Under the pieces are notes generated by a model. The model did not search any database, had not been told where the DNA came from, and saw nothing but the letters and a program-made list of their open reading frames with translations. This document shows, in pieces, positions 1 through 11,842 of a DNA stretch of 64,000 nt. The position numbers were made by a program, and so were the translations under genes. This DNA is from Erpobdella octoculata (Eukaryota > Annelida > Clitellata > Hirudinida > Erpobdellidae), in the NCBI GenBank assembly GCA_963978895.1, contig OZ022240.1, positions 12,001,807-12,065,806 on the forward strand. Direction: 5' to 3'. Position 1 is the stretch's first letter. The number at the start of each line of letters is the position of its first letter.

Positions 1-240
1 TTGGTACTTGACCGACACGTAGGTCACCAGACCTCCACCACCTCTCGGCTTTCCATTCAATTTAAGCTGTGACCGGTCAAGTCTGTAACAAAGGTATCCC
101 GGTATTCCAAACTCTTCGTCTGTGTGGTTTCTATTGAGCTTGCTTTCGGTTAATACCACAACGTCGGGGCCTATTGAATACTTTCGGCACGCAGATGTTG
201 AATTGCATGTGGTTTGACAAGGCTGTTGATATTCAAGACA
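1..240 (-). pseudogene. Non-LTR retrotransposon AP-endonuclease fragment
   Basis: The reverse strand reads a start-of-endonuclease motif (LNINSLVKPHAIQHL) from about 236 to 180. In a shifted frame from about 165 to the window edge it reads VVVLTESKLN, then IPGY, a run of glycines and VTYVSV. This order (N-x-NSL, TES, IPGY, GGGG, YVS) is that of the apurinic-endonuclease domain of Jockey/CR1-type elements, which nicks the target DNA. The frame change near 165 marks it as broken, and it runs off the window. The short open frame just upstream (307-510) may belong to the same element but shows no motif I recognise. Confidence 0.7.
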
Positions 241-540
241 TATATACTCGTGTGAAACACGAGTTCTCTCTCCGTTCGGGCTCTACTTGGTGGTGCCTTT
301 CAATGTTCACCAGCACTCTTGGGCGTGTATTTTTTTTATACTTCTTCTTCTTCTTGTCTGATTCTTTACAATGGCTCTGTCCTCGACTGCCTCAGTCCTA
401 AAAATTTGAGTTCGTACAGCGGAGTTGGGTTGTACAACAAATTGTGGTTCAAGGCGGCCGTCCTTCTTATAGCAAATAACTGCCCCCTTGTGTAAGTGAT
501 GAGTGAACATCCGCGCGTCGCTGCCACTTCCTCCATTTGA

Positions 541-1250
541 TGGTAATTAACAGATTTAAAATTTAATTAATTAATACCTTTAAAAAAAAATTTTTCAAGT
601 CCAAACGTTCAAAAGTTTCGAAATCAATCGAGATTTTTCTGCTTTAAGGTGTCCAAATTCAAAAATCAAGTTTAGTGTAATATAGAACGTCTAGACTCTA
701 GATCGGATTATCGCAATCCCTTTTCGAAGGATTCAAAGTTACTATTTCATAAGTTAAGGTATCGAAATTCTCGCGTAAACTGCATTACTAATTACTAAAT
801 CAAAAGGTAAGTTTTAATTATATAAAAAATAACAGAAATACACGCGAACAAAGTTTTGAGCGTGGCCGGCAGCTTACAAAGCGCCATGTTGAAAAAAATT
901 CAATATCCTGACAGCTCCATAAGAAAACGTCCTACTTGAGTGCTATTTCTAGTTGTCATAATAATCATTCAATCGAATATATAAGCCAAAGAAAAGAAAA
1001 TTGAATTATTCACAACATGATCGAACATAATACAAAATATATCAAGGTATTAACCTTTAAACTGGTTGCTCTTTCCTGCTCCAAAGCTTCTTCAAGTTCT
1101 TGAACTCGATTCTATTGAATAAAAAGAATCAATCAGTTCTTTAACGAAAACCTTGAATAATCTCCCAGCATATATAATCACGCACGAACACACTCATTCT
1201 AGAATGCAGTGGCCCACCCAAGGTTGGGGTTTTATATCACTTACTTACTT
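541..1250. other. AT-rich stretch without recognised gene
   Basis: No convincing coding sequence, RNA gene or terminal repeat is visible. The sequence is A/T-rich with short homopolymers. Confidence 0.6.
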
Positions 1251-1267
1251 ATTTACTTACTTATAAT

Positions 1268-1487
<220 letters not shown>

Positions 1488-1861
1488 CATTGAAAGCTAA
1501 TAAGAACAAAGGATGAAATAAACCAAATGAAATGTTTAAACCAACAAACCATTAAAACTAGTCCGAAATAAAATTGACTCGAATTTTTAAAAATATCAAT
1601 ATATAGACACGTAAACGTTTATGATATCGACTGGAAAAAGAGAGAAAAATGATAAAAAAAATGATATTAGCTTTCAATGCTCCATTTCAATAATCAATGC
1701 TTTAATATCCAATGTTTCATATTTCGACATTTCGAATCACTCCATATCATTATTCAATATTTTATACCAATATTAAACGTTTCGTATAAACATACAATAG
1801 TTCATATCAATACTTAATTTATTCTTATATGTTTTAACTCATATTTATGAAATTAAATTAG

Positions 1862-1902
1862 GGGCTCTGAAGATGGATACGTCCGAAACTGGCCGTTAGC
1901 CC
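1862..1902 (+). ncRNA. Hammerhead ribozyme motif (PLE, degenerate stem III)
   Basis: Stem I GGGCT (1862-1866) pairs with AGCCC (1898-1902). The core is CTGAAGA (1867-1873), then an extra T, then stem II GGA/TCC, then GAAA (1885-1888). Stem III has lost one A compared with the related copy at 18780-18822 (CCGTT instead of CCAGTT), so this copy is probably inactive. The ATG formed by the core and the extra T opens the PLE N-terminal frame MDTSETG. Confidence 0.65.
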
Positions 1903-2033
1903 AATTTAATAAAAGTTTTAAATCTCTTTTTAATCTTATTCCAAATAAAAAAAAAATCGTTACTCTTCAAAACTTTTGGAAGAAGCTTGTTAATGCAGAA
2001 TGGACTAAAAAGTTCAACGAAACTTGTCTAAAA

Positions 2034-2038
<5 letters not shown>
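1874..2038 (+). pseudogene. PLE ORF N-terminus (truncated)
   Basis: Starting at the ATG inside the hammerhead, the sequence encodes MDTSETG, then after a one-base change QFNKSFKSL, and ends [15 protein letters not shown] before the (TA)n array. The motif NA(K/E)W..xFN..CL(K/R)E recurs in seven PLE N-termini in this window. Its function is unknown to me. It is out of frame near the hammerhead stem III because of the single-base loss. Confidence 0.6.

Positions 2039-2089
<51 letters not shown>
2039..2089. repeat. (TA)n microsatellite
   Basis: TA repeat lying between the 3' ends of two oppositely oriented PLE copies, each of which stops at the array. Confidence 0.95.
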
Positions 2090-2091
<2 letters not shown>

Positions 2092-2258
2092 TTGAGACAC
2101 GCTCCAAGAAACACAACTCGCCATTTGGAAGAAACAACTTTTCGAGCCAAATTCTGGACCTTTCGGCACAAAAGTCTCTGTTCGAGACTACAATTAGCCA
2201 AAAACTTTTCCATTAAACTTTTATTGTCAGACCGACGGACCGTTTCAGCTATGTCAGC
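2092..2258 (-). pseudogene. PLE ORF N-terminus
   Basis: The ATG embedded in the hammerhead core begins MADIAETVRRSD. The frame runs through QNLARKVVSSKWRVVFLGACLKD and stops being unique sequence at the (TA)n array. The SKWRVVF..ACLKD part matches the NAKW..xFN..CLKE motif of the other PLE N-termini. In a complete element it would lie upstream of the reverse transcriptase. Confidence 0.65.
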
Positions 2259-2271
2259 CATCCTCAGGGTC
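2230..2271 (-). ncRNA. Hammerhead ribozyme motif (PLE)
   Basis: Reading the minus strand: stem I GACC (2271-2268), core CTGAGGA (2267-2261), an extra T, stem II GGCT/AGCT, GAAA (2246-2243), short stem III ACGG/CCGT, cleavage triplet GTC (2236-2234), stem I GGTC (2233-2230). All core positions fit the hammerhead consensus. The stems differ in sequence from other copies but keep pairing. The core A plus extra T plus stem II G make the ATG of the PLE N-terminal frame. Confidence 0.8.
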
Positions 2272-2392
2272 AAAAGTAAAACGAGAAAAGTAAACAAACA
2301 GAAAGAACCGAAATTGTCAAGGAATTAGCACACTAACAAAAGAAAAAACTACCTATCAAATCAAAAGAATATAAAATTTATACTATTGGAAA

Positions 2393-2710
2393 TCAATTCT
2401 TGCGCTTTCGCTGTGTTATATTAGAAGAGACAAGAATTTCCTCAGATACATTACAATGAGATTCGTCAGGAGCAGCCTCAACAGCCAAAGTATTTGTGTC
2501 AGAGGGCGAGTCAGAAGTATCATCATTTATGTTATCCTCGTCGTTAGAAGGAATACAGGGTAACCGATGCATATTGCTTTCTTTGACACCGAATAAGTGG
2601 AGAATCTGTGGAAATTTATCAAATTGTTTATTAATTGCGGGTCTCATTAATAAGATATAGAGAGCATCTTTAATTTTCAGCCGGAAAGAGTCGGATTCAC
2701 TTGTTAAAAT
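2393..2710 (-). pseudogene. PLE C-terminal coding fragment
   Basis: The reverse strand encodes ILTSESDSFRLKIKDAL, then RPAINKQFDKF and ILHLFG. These align with 'RRLKIAEALLIQEYRPAINTQ' style sequence after the GIY-YIG domain of the intact PLE at 12957-15446. A variable acidic linker follows, and the protein ends SSNITQRKRKN. This basic NIT tail is shared with the other PLE C-termini in the window. Confidence 0.75.
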
Positions 2711-2711
2711 T

Positions 2712-3212
2712 TGTCGACGGTTTTATTAACAATTTTGTAACCAAAATGAAAACATCTGTGAGTTCGGCTGGGTCTGACGCTGACAAGGGTCGTGATGTAC
2801 GCCAGGAATACCCGTGTTCTACAAAAATCAAATGAATCTCAATTACAGAATTGATGAAAGTATTATAAAGAAGATAATAAAAAAGGAAGTTTCTGTTATA
2901 GACCCCGTCAGGAATAAACTGGGTTTATATATTTATTACAAAAACTTGAAACTTTTCAATTTGGTCATCAAGAATGATAGAACAAGTATCACTGACCCGT
3001 TGCAACAAAGTCACGTGGTGTACCATTTCAAATGTTCTATTCCACATTGTAATGTGGATACATACATTGGTCACACTACCACTACGTTGTCGAAGAGACT
3101 CACGATGCATCTCCAGTTTGGGAGTATTCTTAATCATTTTGAATGTATTCATTTGAAAAAGCTAACACGAAAAGAACTTGAAGAAGGTGTTTCGATTTTA
3201 ACAAGTGAATAA
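2712..3212 (+). pseudogene. PLE pre-GIY-YIG and GIY-YIG coding fragment
   Basis: Starting VDGFINNFV and, after a frameshift near 2810, FYKNQMNLNYRIDE, the sequence reaches VVYHFKC and TYIGHTTTTLSKRLTMHLQ. This is the GIY-YIG endonuclease start of a PLE, the nuclease thought to nick the target site. Coding ends at ILTSE where the element flips strand. It has no reverse transcriptase part. Confidence 0.8.
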
Positions 3213-3871
3213 AAGATTTCAGCATTTTTTCTCTTCTATGACGAGCTGTAACATCAAAAGTATCCGAAATTGAAAGTGATGATTTGATAATCGGAGCACC
3301 ATCATGATTTTCCAATAAAATTATGTGCAAAATGTTGACTAAAATGTGCAAATGAAAATCAGAGGGCATTGTTATTTAAACTTTTAATCGGTTCTCCAAT
3401 TCTTTTAATGTGCAGTTATTTATTGTATCGCTTTCAATAAATGAAGCTTCTAACTCTTCTAATTGTTTTTGTTGATATTCTCGACGCGCGGATGATGAAC
3501 ATTTAGAAGTTATTCTAACCTGTTTGGGTTTTGAAAGATAAGATGGTGCATTGAGAAAAACACTAGGCACTGATTGCATCATCTCGAAACTTTTTTTTCA
3601 GTCTTGCAGGTTCGTTAGTTTCAGATCGTCTTTTCTGCAATCGGGATTTGTTTGTGTCTTTTACATCTGATACAAAATCCGTTGGTAAAAAATGCAATGA
3701 ACACATTTTTGAATTTTTACTAGGCACAAAACCATCACGAGGGTTAGGTCTAATCCATTATTTACACAGATCTGGATTGTTTAACGGGAATGAATGAAAA
3801 GATAATCCTTTAGTAGTTTTTTCGTTAGCATATCCACTCTTGCAACCATAAGCAGAACATTTATTCACCAT
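3213..3871 (-). pseudogene. THAP-domain transposase remnant
   Basis: The minus strand begins with ATG at 3871 and encodes [14 protein letters not shown], then SFHSFPL, W, and SKNSKMCSLHFLPTDF. This is the C-x4-C...W...C-x2-H pattern of a THAP zinc finger, a DNA-binding domain of P-element-type and related transposases. An in-frame TAA (just before the W) and a frame change break it. A second segment (3582-3376) has KQLEELEASF-type helical sequence, and a third (3369-3215) reads ENHDGAPIIKSSLSISDTFD. A PLE copy begins at 3212 and cuts it off. Confidence 0.6.
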
Positions 3872-4099
3872 TTTATATTATACTAATATTATATAAAACA
3901 CGTTTTACGATAACACGATAAACGAGAATCAAATGAACACGACGACTACGATGAAGAATAAACAGTAAGCACTAAGCACGTGCAGACATTCACTTATCTG
4001 CGTTATAGTAGAGCTACAGCTATAGCTGCAGCCTAGGCCCAAACAGTATACGCTGAGATCGAACTTGAGCTAGGTTGTGGATCCAGGTGTTATATCTAG

Positions 4100-4344
4100 A
4101 TATCCATGGTACATAGGAACTTTTGGACTGGAAAGTTAAGAAGCGGAAAAAGTTAAGAAGGTTTGGACTCCTTCTCCGATCCCCCGGCTCAGGGGGCCAA
4201 AAACCTACCGGGCCAAAAGTACCTATACATGATCATTGCATAAGTTTTCGAAGCACTGTTTACAATTGCGAAACAGGCATTACTTGCTTCCCAGTCTTGC
4301 ATAATGTGACCGATTGCGCGTTATTACAAATTATTAAGAGATAG
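4100..4344 (-). pseudogene. Helitron N-terminal coding remnant
   Basis: This stretch matches in reverse the region 25040-25215, which encodes CKQCYENLCNDHV and following residues at the end of a Helitron N-terminal fragment. The match includes the 'GGCCCCCTGAGCC' segment. The frame is broken here. It is directly followed by a Helitron tail. Confidence 0.5.
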
Positions 4345-4485
4345 ATGGGGCGGGAAAGCGACCGGGAGTGGGAGAGCAAGCGGGAACGGGAAAGCGACCG
4401 GGAGTGGAGAGAAAACGGGGGAATTAAACGGGAGATAGAGAAAAACGATAAAAAAACTCTAAAAACCCTCGAGCAACCCCGCTAG
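4345..4485 (+). mobile_element. Helitron family A 3' tail (CTAG end)
   Basis: The GC-rich degenerate minisatellite CGGGAAAGCGACCGGGAG is followed by CTCTAAAAACCC and ends CCCCGCTAG at 4485 with a T after it, which fits a Helitron 3' terminus (CTRR before T). The subterminal hairpin is degenerate. The same copy type occurs reversed at 21560-21690, including the flanking GATAGATGGGGCGG. Confidence 0.7.
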
Positions 4486-5070
4486 TAAATAAATAAATAC
4501 CCAACCTTGCTCCTGGTCAAAAGGCCATCTTAAATTGCATCGTGCAATTTGCATGCATTGCATGTCTAGATATATAGTATAAGTCTATGGTACCGCCATT
4601 GTCAGACCGGTTTACATTATTTGGCAGCTTGCAAATTTTAACCACAAACCCAACACGCTTCTATAAAACCCCTATAACAACTTCAACATTTTATTCACTT
4701 ATTAATCTTTTTTATCGCCATAATTATTTTTACCTTGTCAGAGATTTTGATTGCAAAATTTCGCGAACAGACGAACAACGAACAAACAAAAAAAAATACA
4801 AGAAAGTGACCTAATAAAAACGTTGTAAAAATGACGGAATTTATAGCGCCACTTGCTATCAGAAGAGCGCGATTTTCTAACATACATTTCATACATGTGT
4901 ATTACTGTACTGTACAATCAAACATCGGAAATTATGTATTTAATATATGATAAATCATTTTAATTTTTGCGTGCATATGCATTAGTTGGAATGCTACTCT
5001 CTTTTTTGTTTCACTCCATCAATTTAACCATCTTTTACGTAAAACGGTTTCTGCAATTAAAAAACTTTAA
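4486..5070. other. AT-rich stretch without recognised gene
   Basis: I see no coding motif, RNA gene or clear repeat boundary here apart from a short TAAA tract just after the Helitron end. Confidence 0.5.
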
Positions 5071-5091
5071 TTAAAACATTCTTACTTGTAT

Positions 5092-5261
5092 TCTGTTAGC
5101 AGTCGTTGGCGACATGCCTCTAAAAACCGTGTAGTTACTACCTCCTATCAGAGATGCACTGGCCGATGAAGGGACGGTATTGGCACTAATGCTGCTTCCT
5201 CCTGGAAATGTTCGTAACATGCTAGACCCCCCATAGTCGTCATCATCATCAATGACTGACC
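5092..5261 (-). CDS. Possible host exon (Ser/Gly/Asp-rich peptide)
   Basis: On the minus strand a pyrimidine-rich acceptor (TTTGTCTTTAAG) precedes an open stretch of about 57 codons that begins SVIDDDDDYGG. It ends NRIQ at a consensus donor GTAAGA. Between them it is rich in Ser, Gly and Ala with no stop, and its base composition is more GC-rich than the surroundings. It matches none of the mobile-element families in the window. I do not recognise the protein. It could be one internal exon of a host gene whose other exons lie outside or among the repeats, or chance. Confidence 0.35.
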
Positions 5262-5289
5262 TTAAAGACAAATTTGAAAACATCATAAT

Positions 5290-6085
5290 TTTGCATAATT
5301 TATATTTTTCTTAGATGAGCTATTAGTGAGATCGCGATGAGAGAGATACAAACAGGTTAAAATTACTTTTTCGTATAATAATTCAAAGTCTACAAACTAA
5401 CTTCAACATATGAAATAAACTAACTTTCGAACAAATCGTTTTGATATTCTTGACATTGTTGTTTTGTATTTAATTAACAGGAAATGGTAATAAGCGAGGA
5501 AGACAACGAACCACGAAAAAACGAAACGTGAAGTGGTTCTAGCACTTTACCTGGCTGGTTATATTGGCTCAGCTTGTAGTGAAGGATGGAGCAAACAATG
5601 AAAAACTGCATCGGAAATAGAACTTGTTTTGCAGAAGAAGCTCATATAAAAAGAATGCAGCTCATATCAGAGCAAAGCAGTATAACTTCGGTTGCATTAA
5701 CACAAACTATTGGAGCCAGCTGGTTTACTCCACAACTATGTTGCTTGCTATTGTGGCACATCCACTTCTACATAATTTGGAAAATGAAGTTAGAAGTTAT
5801 TCTAAAATTGTCATATTGCAATACTTTAGTTAAAAATACAAGCAGATAGTTTTTTTAACTTTATTAACGTTCATTGTGCAGAATATTTTATTTAACTTTA
5901 ATAAGGATTGTAATTATTTTTTATTTACGTTTAAAATACATTTTCTTATATTGTAGCATCAAACTAAAAAAAATGTTATGACAAAAAGCCATAATTGTAC
6001 AAGTTCATCCGTATAACTCTAAAGGTAAAACTTGACGCTATAACAAAACAGTCGTGGCCCAATTTTCACAAAACTACCCATAGAG
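5290..6085. other. Unassigned region, possible decayed coding sequence
   Basis: Around 5480-5850 the plus strand has two overlapping open frames (for example TNYWSQLVYSTTMLLAIVAHPLLHN) that suggest a hydrophobic segment, but I recognise no family and there are frame breaks. The remainder is AT-rich. Confidence 0.3.
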
Positions 6086-7272
6086 CAGGGGTGTCCAAAT
6101 TTTTTGTTGAGAGGGACAGATTGACCTCATTGTGAGTATTGGGGCGCCAACCGGTGAGCGCAGCGAGCCAAAATTCAACCAGGGATAATAATGTGAAATT
6201 GTTATTATTTTACATTTTAACACTTTTACAACTGCAAATACAGATAATAAACAGTACGAATCTTTTATTGCAATTTTTAATGTGCAGGGTGCAACTGAGA
6301 TTTCGAATGCAGTAATCTGGTCAGGTCAGGCTCAATGACACTGGTCTAGATGAGCAAGATATCACGTAGGTTAGTCACTTAGTCTTGTCCTCGCACGATT
6401 CTTCTTGAAATTTATAACTGAGCAGGTCTGCTCGCACAAATACGTTGAACCAAACAAGCTGAGCATTTGCTTAGCAAATGTTCCAATTTCTTTGAATCTG
6501 TCTTTATCCAGCTGACGGTAAAATTCAATGAGAGAAAGCTGCAAGGTAATGTCTGCGACATTAAGTATCACTTTGCAACTCATGTGGCCTGGAGCAATTT
6601 CAGGGTCCAGAGAAAAGCTCAATTGTTCAGCTGTTCAGTGAAAAAATACTCAATTTTTCACTTTTCTTGAAAGCGGCGCCCTTCATGATCAACTTTCCTT
6701 TTTTTTACTTGTTTTGTCCATTTTCGATGAGGCACAACTCAGCCTTTCATCCTTCACTGGTCGATAAATGAGTACCAGTTTCACGACTGGGGTGTAATAG
6801 GGTTCGGCACATTCCGATTTCGGAGACACGTGCGGGTGGCATGTAATACTGTGGGATCCCATATGCACGAGTCGTTCCCGGCGCCTCTGAAGCTTAGCAA
6901 CTGGCGCTTCTAATCGATACTACTACTACTACTACTACTACTACTACCACAAAAACAAATAAAAATTAAATAAACAACATCAACTTCACGATCTGACTCA
7001 AAGGAAAATCTGCAGTGTTCGTATTATACTTGCATTATATCGCTCATATCTAATACCGTAAGCCGTAAAACATAGAATAAAGAATTATTAAAAAGAGATG
7101 CTGCGCAAATAATTGATAATTTTTTCGACGTTTTATGGTATGCCTGTCATAGGTACGAATCCCACCATAAAATCATCCACAATTTTGTAGAAAATATATT
7201 TACTAGTGCGGGCCATTTGAAATGTTAACGCGGGCCGCATTTGGCAAGTGGGCCGGACTTTGGACATGCCTG
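6086..7272 (-). mobile_element. hAT transposon relic with TIRs and TSD
   Basis: The element starts CAGGGGTGTCCAAA at 6086 and ends TTTGGACATGCCTG at 7272, an imperfect terminal inverted repeat of the hAT type. The flanks are CCATAGAG (6078-6085) and CCATAGTG (7273-7280), an 8-bp target duplication with one mismatch, the normal hAT length. Inside are a transposase C-terminal fragment on the minus strand and a (TAC)n tract near 6918-6950. At 1187 bp it is internally deleted. Confidence 0.8.
6371..6622 (-). pseudogene. hAT transposase C-terminal (dimerisation) fragment
   Basis: The minus strand encodes LSLIEFYRQLD, then QMLSLFGSTYLCEQTCS and NRARTRLSD. The SLFGSTY(L/I)CEQ(T/I)FS...LSD pattern is that of the hAT C-terminal dimerisation domain found in ZBED/GTF2I-repeat type transposases. 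Only this end of the gene remains inside the hAT relic. The same motif appears at 44277-44522 in a different copy. Confidence 0.75.
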
Positions 7273-7280
7273 CCATAGTG

Positions 7281-7800
7281 GATAGACTTATCTATTTATA
7301 TAAAAAGCTTTATCCGTATGCCCATAAATAATTTCGTTTTTCAAAGAGTCTTGATATTTTTTAATTCGGCCGCTACTAATTGTTGGCCAATTATTTTTTG
7401 ATAATAATAAATCTATTAAATAGAAAACACTGACCACAGTTTTCTAAATACTCGATATGAGAAATACGTGAAAATGGAAACAAGTGAAACGTAAAAAATT
7501 TAGTTTGTTAAAATCCTTTATAATCTCGTAATTTCTCACGAAGAGCGAGCTTACATTTCAAATTTCAGGTCGATTAGATAACGGGAGGTTAGTTCATTTT
7601 CGTTTTCAAGGTCTGCAGACATTCAATTAAGCAAGCATGACCGGTTGTGAAGTTAATATAAGAGATTTAACAAGTCCAAGCAAAAAACAAAGTTTTTAAA
7701 ACACACTTTTATATTTGTACGTCATGCAAATCGATTTCTAAATGCAATAAAAGCTTAATAATATAATATATTTATAATATAATATATTATAATATTATTA
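7281..7800. other. AT-rich stretch without recognised gene
   Basis: No coding motif or repeat boundary is evident until the short AT-palindromic stretch near 7760-7807. Confidence 0.5.
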
Positions 7801-7807
7801 TATATTA

Positions 7808-8137
7808 TCTATATATATAAATGAATGTTTGTATGTATGTATGTATGTATGTATATATATATACATACGGGGTTTTAAAAGGTTTTTCTATCGTTTTTAT
7901 CTCGCTCCCGTTTCCGCTTGCTCTCCCGTTCCCTGTCGCTTTCCTTTTCCCGTTCGTTCTTTCGCTCTCGGTCACTGTTCCGTTCCCGCTTGCTTTCACG
8001 TTCCCGTTCCTACTCATTCTCCAGTTTCCGTTTCCGCTCGGTCTTACGTTCCCGCTTCGCTCATTTGTGACCGATTTCAATATTTTCTCATAAAAACCTT
8101 CCCCTATTGATTCTCAAGGTTGTGTGAAAATTTAGCA
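7808..8137 (-). mobile_element. Helitron family A fragment
   Basis: A head-like start TCTATATATATAAATGAATG (7808) preceded by A is followed by GTAT repeats. It is joined at about 7863 to a reversed family A body: GGGGTTTTAAAAGG, the CCCG/TTCCCG minisatellite (7900-8060), then TTCGCTCATTTGTGACCGATTTCAA and TTGTGTGAAAATTTAGCAATGCAT. The terminal hairpin and CTAG are missing from the reversed part, so this is a rearranged copy. Confidence 0.6.
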
Positions 8138-8225
8138 ATGCATAGAGGCACGATGGAACAGCGGTAAAAGTCTTTGACTTTTGAGCAGGGGGTCATGGGT
8201 TCAACTCCCGGGTAAGCAAAATCCC
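8138..8225 (+). repeat. tRNA-like SINE head inserted in a Helitron
   Basis: The segment GGCACGATGGAACAGCGGTA resembles a tRNA 5' part with A box, and GGGTTCAACTCCC (about 8199-8211) is a good B box, at normal spacing. On both sides Helitron family A sequence is recognisable (AGCAATGCAT before; TGTCCTTTATGCATTGCTAC at about 8292). It looks like the promoter head of a tRNA-derived SINE, not a functional tRNA gene. Confidence 0.5.
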
Positions 8226-8330
8226 GCACCGCGTAACTTGAGCAAACAGATACGACGAGTAGATAAAAGCATTGGGAATGACCCTTTCAGTATGTCCTTT
8301 ATGCATTGCTACTGTATTCATCCTATCTTA

Positions 8331-8492
<162 letters not shown>

Positions 8493-8614
8493 GCGTACAC
8501 ACTGACCGGTTTTTTTCATCCAGTTCCTGTTTGCCAGAACTGGTGCATAGATTATTTTGGTGCCAGAGACCATGCCACAATTTACCAGTTGTTTTTGTAA
8601 ATAACTGAGTTAGG

Positions 8615-9755
<1,141 letters not shown>

Positions 9756-9811
<56 letters not shown>
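9756..9811. repeat. (TA)n microsatellite
   Basis: Continuation of the TA array into which the family B Helitron inserted. Confidence 0.95.
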
Positions 9812-9812
<1 letters not shown>

Positions 9813-10019
9813 TGATGTCACGGGTAGTACTTTTTGGAGTTTTCGGGTTCGGATTCGGGTTTGTAGTTTTCCAAAAACCGGGTTCGGGTACTGGCTTATG
9901 ATTTCAAATTCCTGGATAGATTTTAAATTTACCTAGTATATATACATATACAAACGAGAGCGATCAATTCATCCATTGGACATTACACGAATTGAATAAA
10001 CTCTAACAAGTTATTTTTT

Positions 10020-10660
10020 TAGCTTTCCAAATAATGTGATTTCTTTGGCCGAAGGAGGCTTAATTATTTTAGTTCGTTCGTGGCTCGGTCTGGCCTGATA
10101 ATCAAACGGATTAGTGGTCTAGCTTACACACTCACCAATAAAATGACCTATTTGTGTTATTTGTTACGCAAAGGTGATAATAGAAAACTTGCATGGCTTG
10201 CGATTAGTATAATACGTTACTTCTTAAATTATTGTAATCTATTAATTTTTTTCGCGGCTCGGTCCGGTCGGGTTATTAGGCGGATTAGTGTCCTAGCTTA
10301 CACATTTGCCAATAAAATAACTGTGGCGCATAGATCATTTATAGACTTTGCCAGTTAAAGTTTAGGATTATGCAAGATTATCTTTATAACAAAGGGTCTT
10401 TGTTATATCAGAAAAACTTTGAGTATATGAACGAATAAATATAAGGTTATATAACTGAAGTAAAAAGTTTCGATTTCTTCGACCGAAGGAGGCTTAATTA
10501 TTTTAGTTCGTCCGCGGCTCGGTCCGGCCTGATAATCAAACGGATTAGTGGTTTAGTTTACACAATCACTAATGAAATGACGTATTTGTGTTATTTGTTA
10601 CGCAAAGGTGATAATACAAAACTTCTACGCTCGCGATTAGTATAATATGTTACGTCAACA
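10020..10660. repeat. Tandem-like dispersed repeat (about 455-bp period)
   Basis: The stretch GAAGGAGGCTTAATTATTTT to CGATTAGTATAATA (10045-10220) recurs at 10484-10650, with a diverged partial unit at 10255-10325. A further copy with an internal deletion is at 17188-17502. No protein is encoded. I cannot assign it to an element family. Confidence 0.6.
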
Positions 10661-10719
10661 AAACTTGTAATTTATTAATCTCTAAGACACAGCTTTTATA
10701 AAGATTTATTTGTTCACAA

Positions 10720-10975
10720 CTCCGAGTTCGGGTATTAGGATTATAAATTTTCGGGTTCGGGTTCGGGTATCAAGTTTTCACATTTTCGGGTTCGAGTTCG
10801 GGTTCGGGTATCAAGTTTCGTCATTTTCGAGTTCGGGTTCGGGTATCAAGTTTTCACATTTTCGGGTTCGGGTTTGGGTTCGGGTATCAAATTTTCACAC
10901 TTTCGGGTTCGAGTTCGAGTATCAGAAAAAGACCGGGTAATACCGAACTCGGGTTCGGGTACCCGTGACATCCCT
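10720..10975. repeat. (TTCGGG)-type minisatellite
   Basis: Repeats of CGGGTTCGGGTATCAAGTTT(T)CACATTTT and GGGTTCGAG fill the region up to the next (TA)n array. A shorter related patch is at 9836-9895. It is not a canonical telomere array. Confidence 0.75.
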
Positions 10976-10997
10976 AATATATATATATATATATATA

Positions 10998-11285
10998 CTA
11001 GCGGGGGTGCCCGGCGTTGCCCGGGGTTTTAGAGGTTTTTCTAATGTTTGTCTCTCTAGCTCAGGTTTCCTTCCCCGCTTGCTTTCCATTTCCCGTTTGC
11101 TTTCCCGTTCTCGGTCGCTTTCCCGTTCCCGGCCGCTTTCCCGCTTCCGGTGGTTTTTGCGCTTCTGTTTGCTCTCCCGTTCCGGGTCGCCTTTCCGTTT
11201 CCGCTTGCTCTCCCGTTCTTGCTCATACTTGCTCTCGCATTCCCGTTCTCGCTCGGGCTCATTTTCTTTTTTCATTCTTTCCTAA
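10998..11285 (-). mobile_element. Helitron family A 3' tail
   Basis: On the minus strand the CGGGAACGGG/GCGACC minisatellite is followed by CCTCTAAAACC, then the hairpin CCCGG-GCAACG-CCGGG, and ends CCCCGCTAG at 10998 beside (TA)n with T following. This is a textbook Helitron 3' terminus. The 5' half is absent. Confidence 0.75.
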
Positions 11286-11504
11286 CTTCTTTTAGCCCAT
11301 AAAACGTAAAATAGATTTGCTAAAACTGGCTAAATCTTGCTTGAAGCCTTCAAACGTTGTTACTAAAACTAAATTTGAATTTTATTACGCACCCCCGAAA
11401 CTATTTAACTATTAAAAATAAATAACCAAGATTCAGTAAACAACGTATTCGGTTGAATTTTAATTGTAAATATGTATTAATATAAAATTATTAATAAATA
11501 ACAT

Positions 11505-11842
<338 letters not shown>

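Larger units (their letters stand above)
2090..3212 (-). mobile_element. PLE copy with inverted 5' segment (twin-priming-like)
   Basis: The minus strand from about 2711 to 2090 carries the end of the ORF, a hammerhead and the N-terminal start of the next unit. The preceding part of the same ORF lies at 2712-3212 on the plus strand. The two halves overlap by the word ATTTTAACAAGTGAAT (3196-3211 and, reversed, 2695-2710), both encoding ILTSE. Plus-strand coding stops exactly there and minus-strand coding resumes there, so this is one PLE copy with its 5' part flipped. It interrupts the THAP transposase remnant at 3213. Confidence 0.75.

Noticed and set aside
10720..10975. TTCGGG-rich array as a possible internal telomere
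   Set aside because: Units are irregular and longer (about 30-60 bp) with AT-rich spacers, unlike a short uniform telomere repeat.
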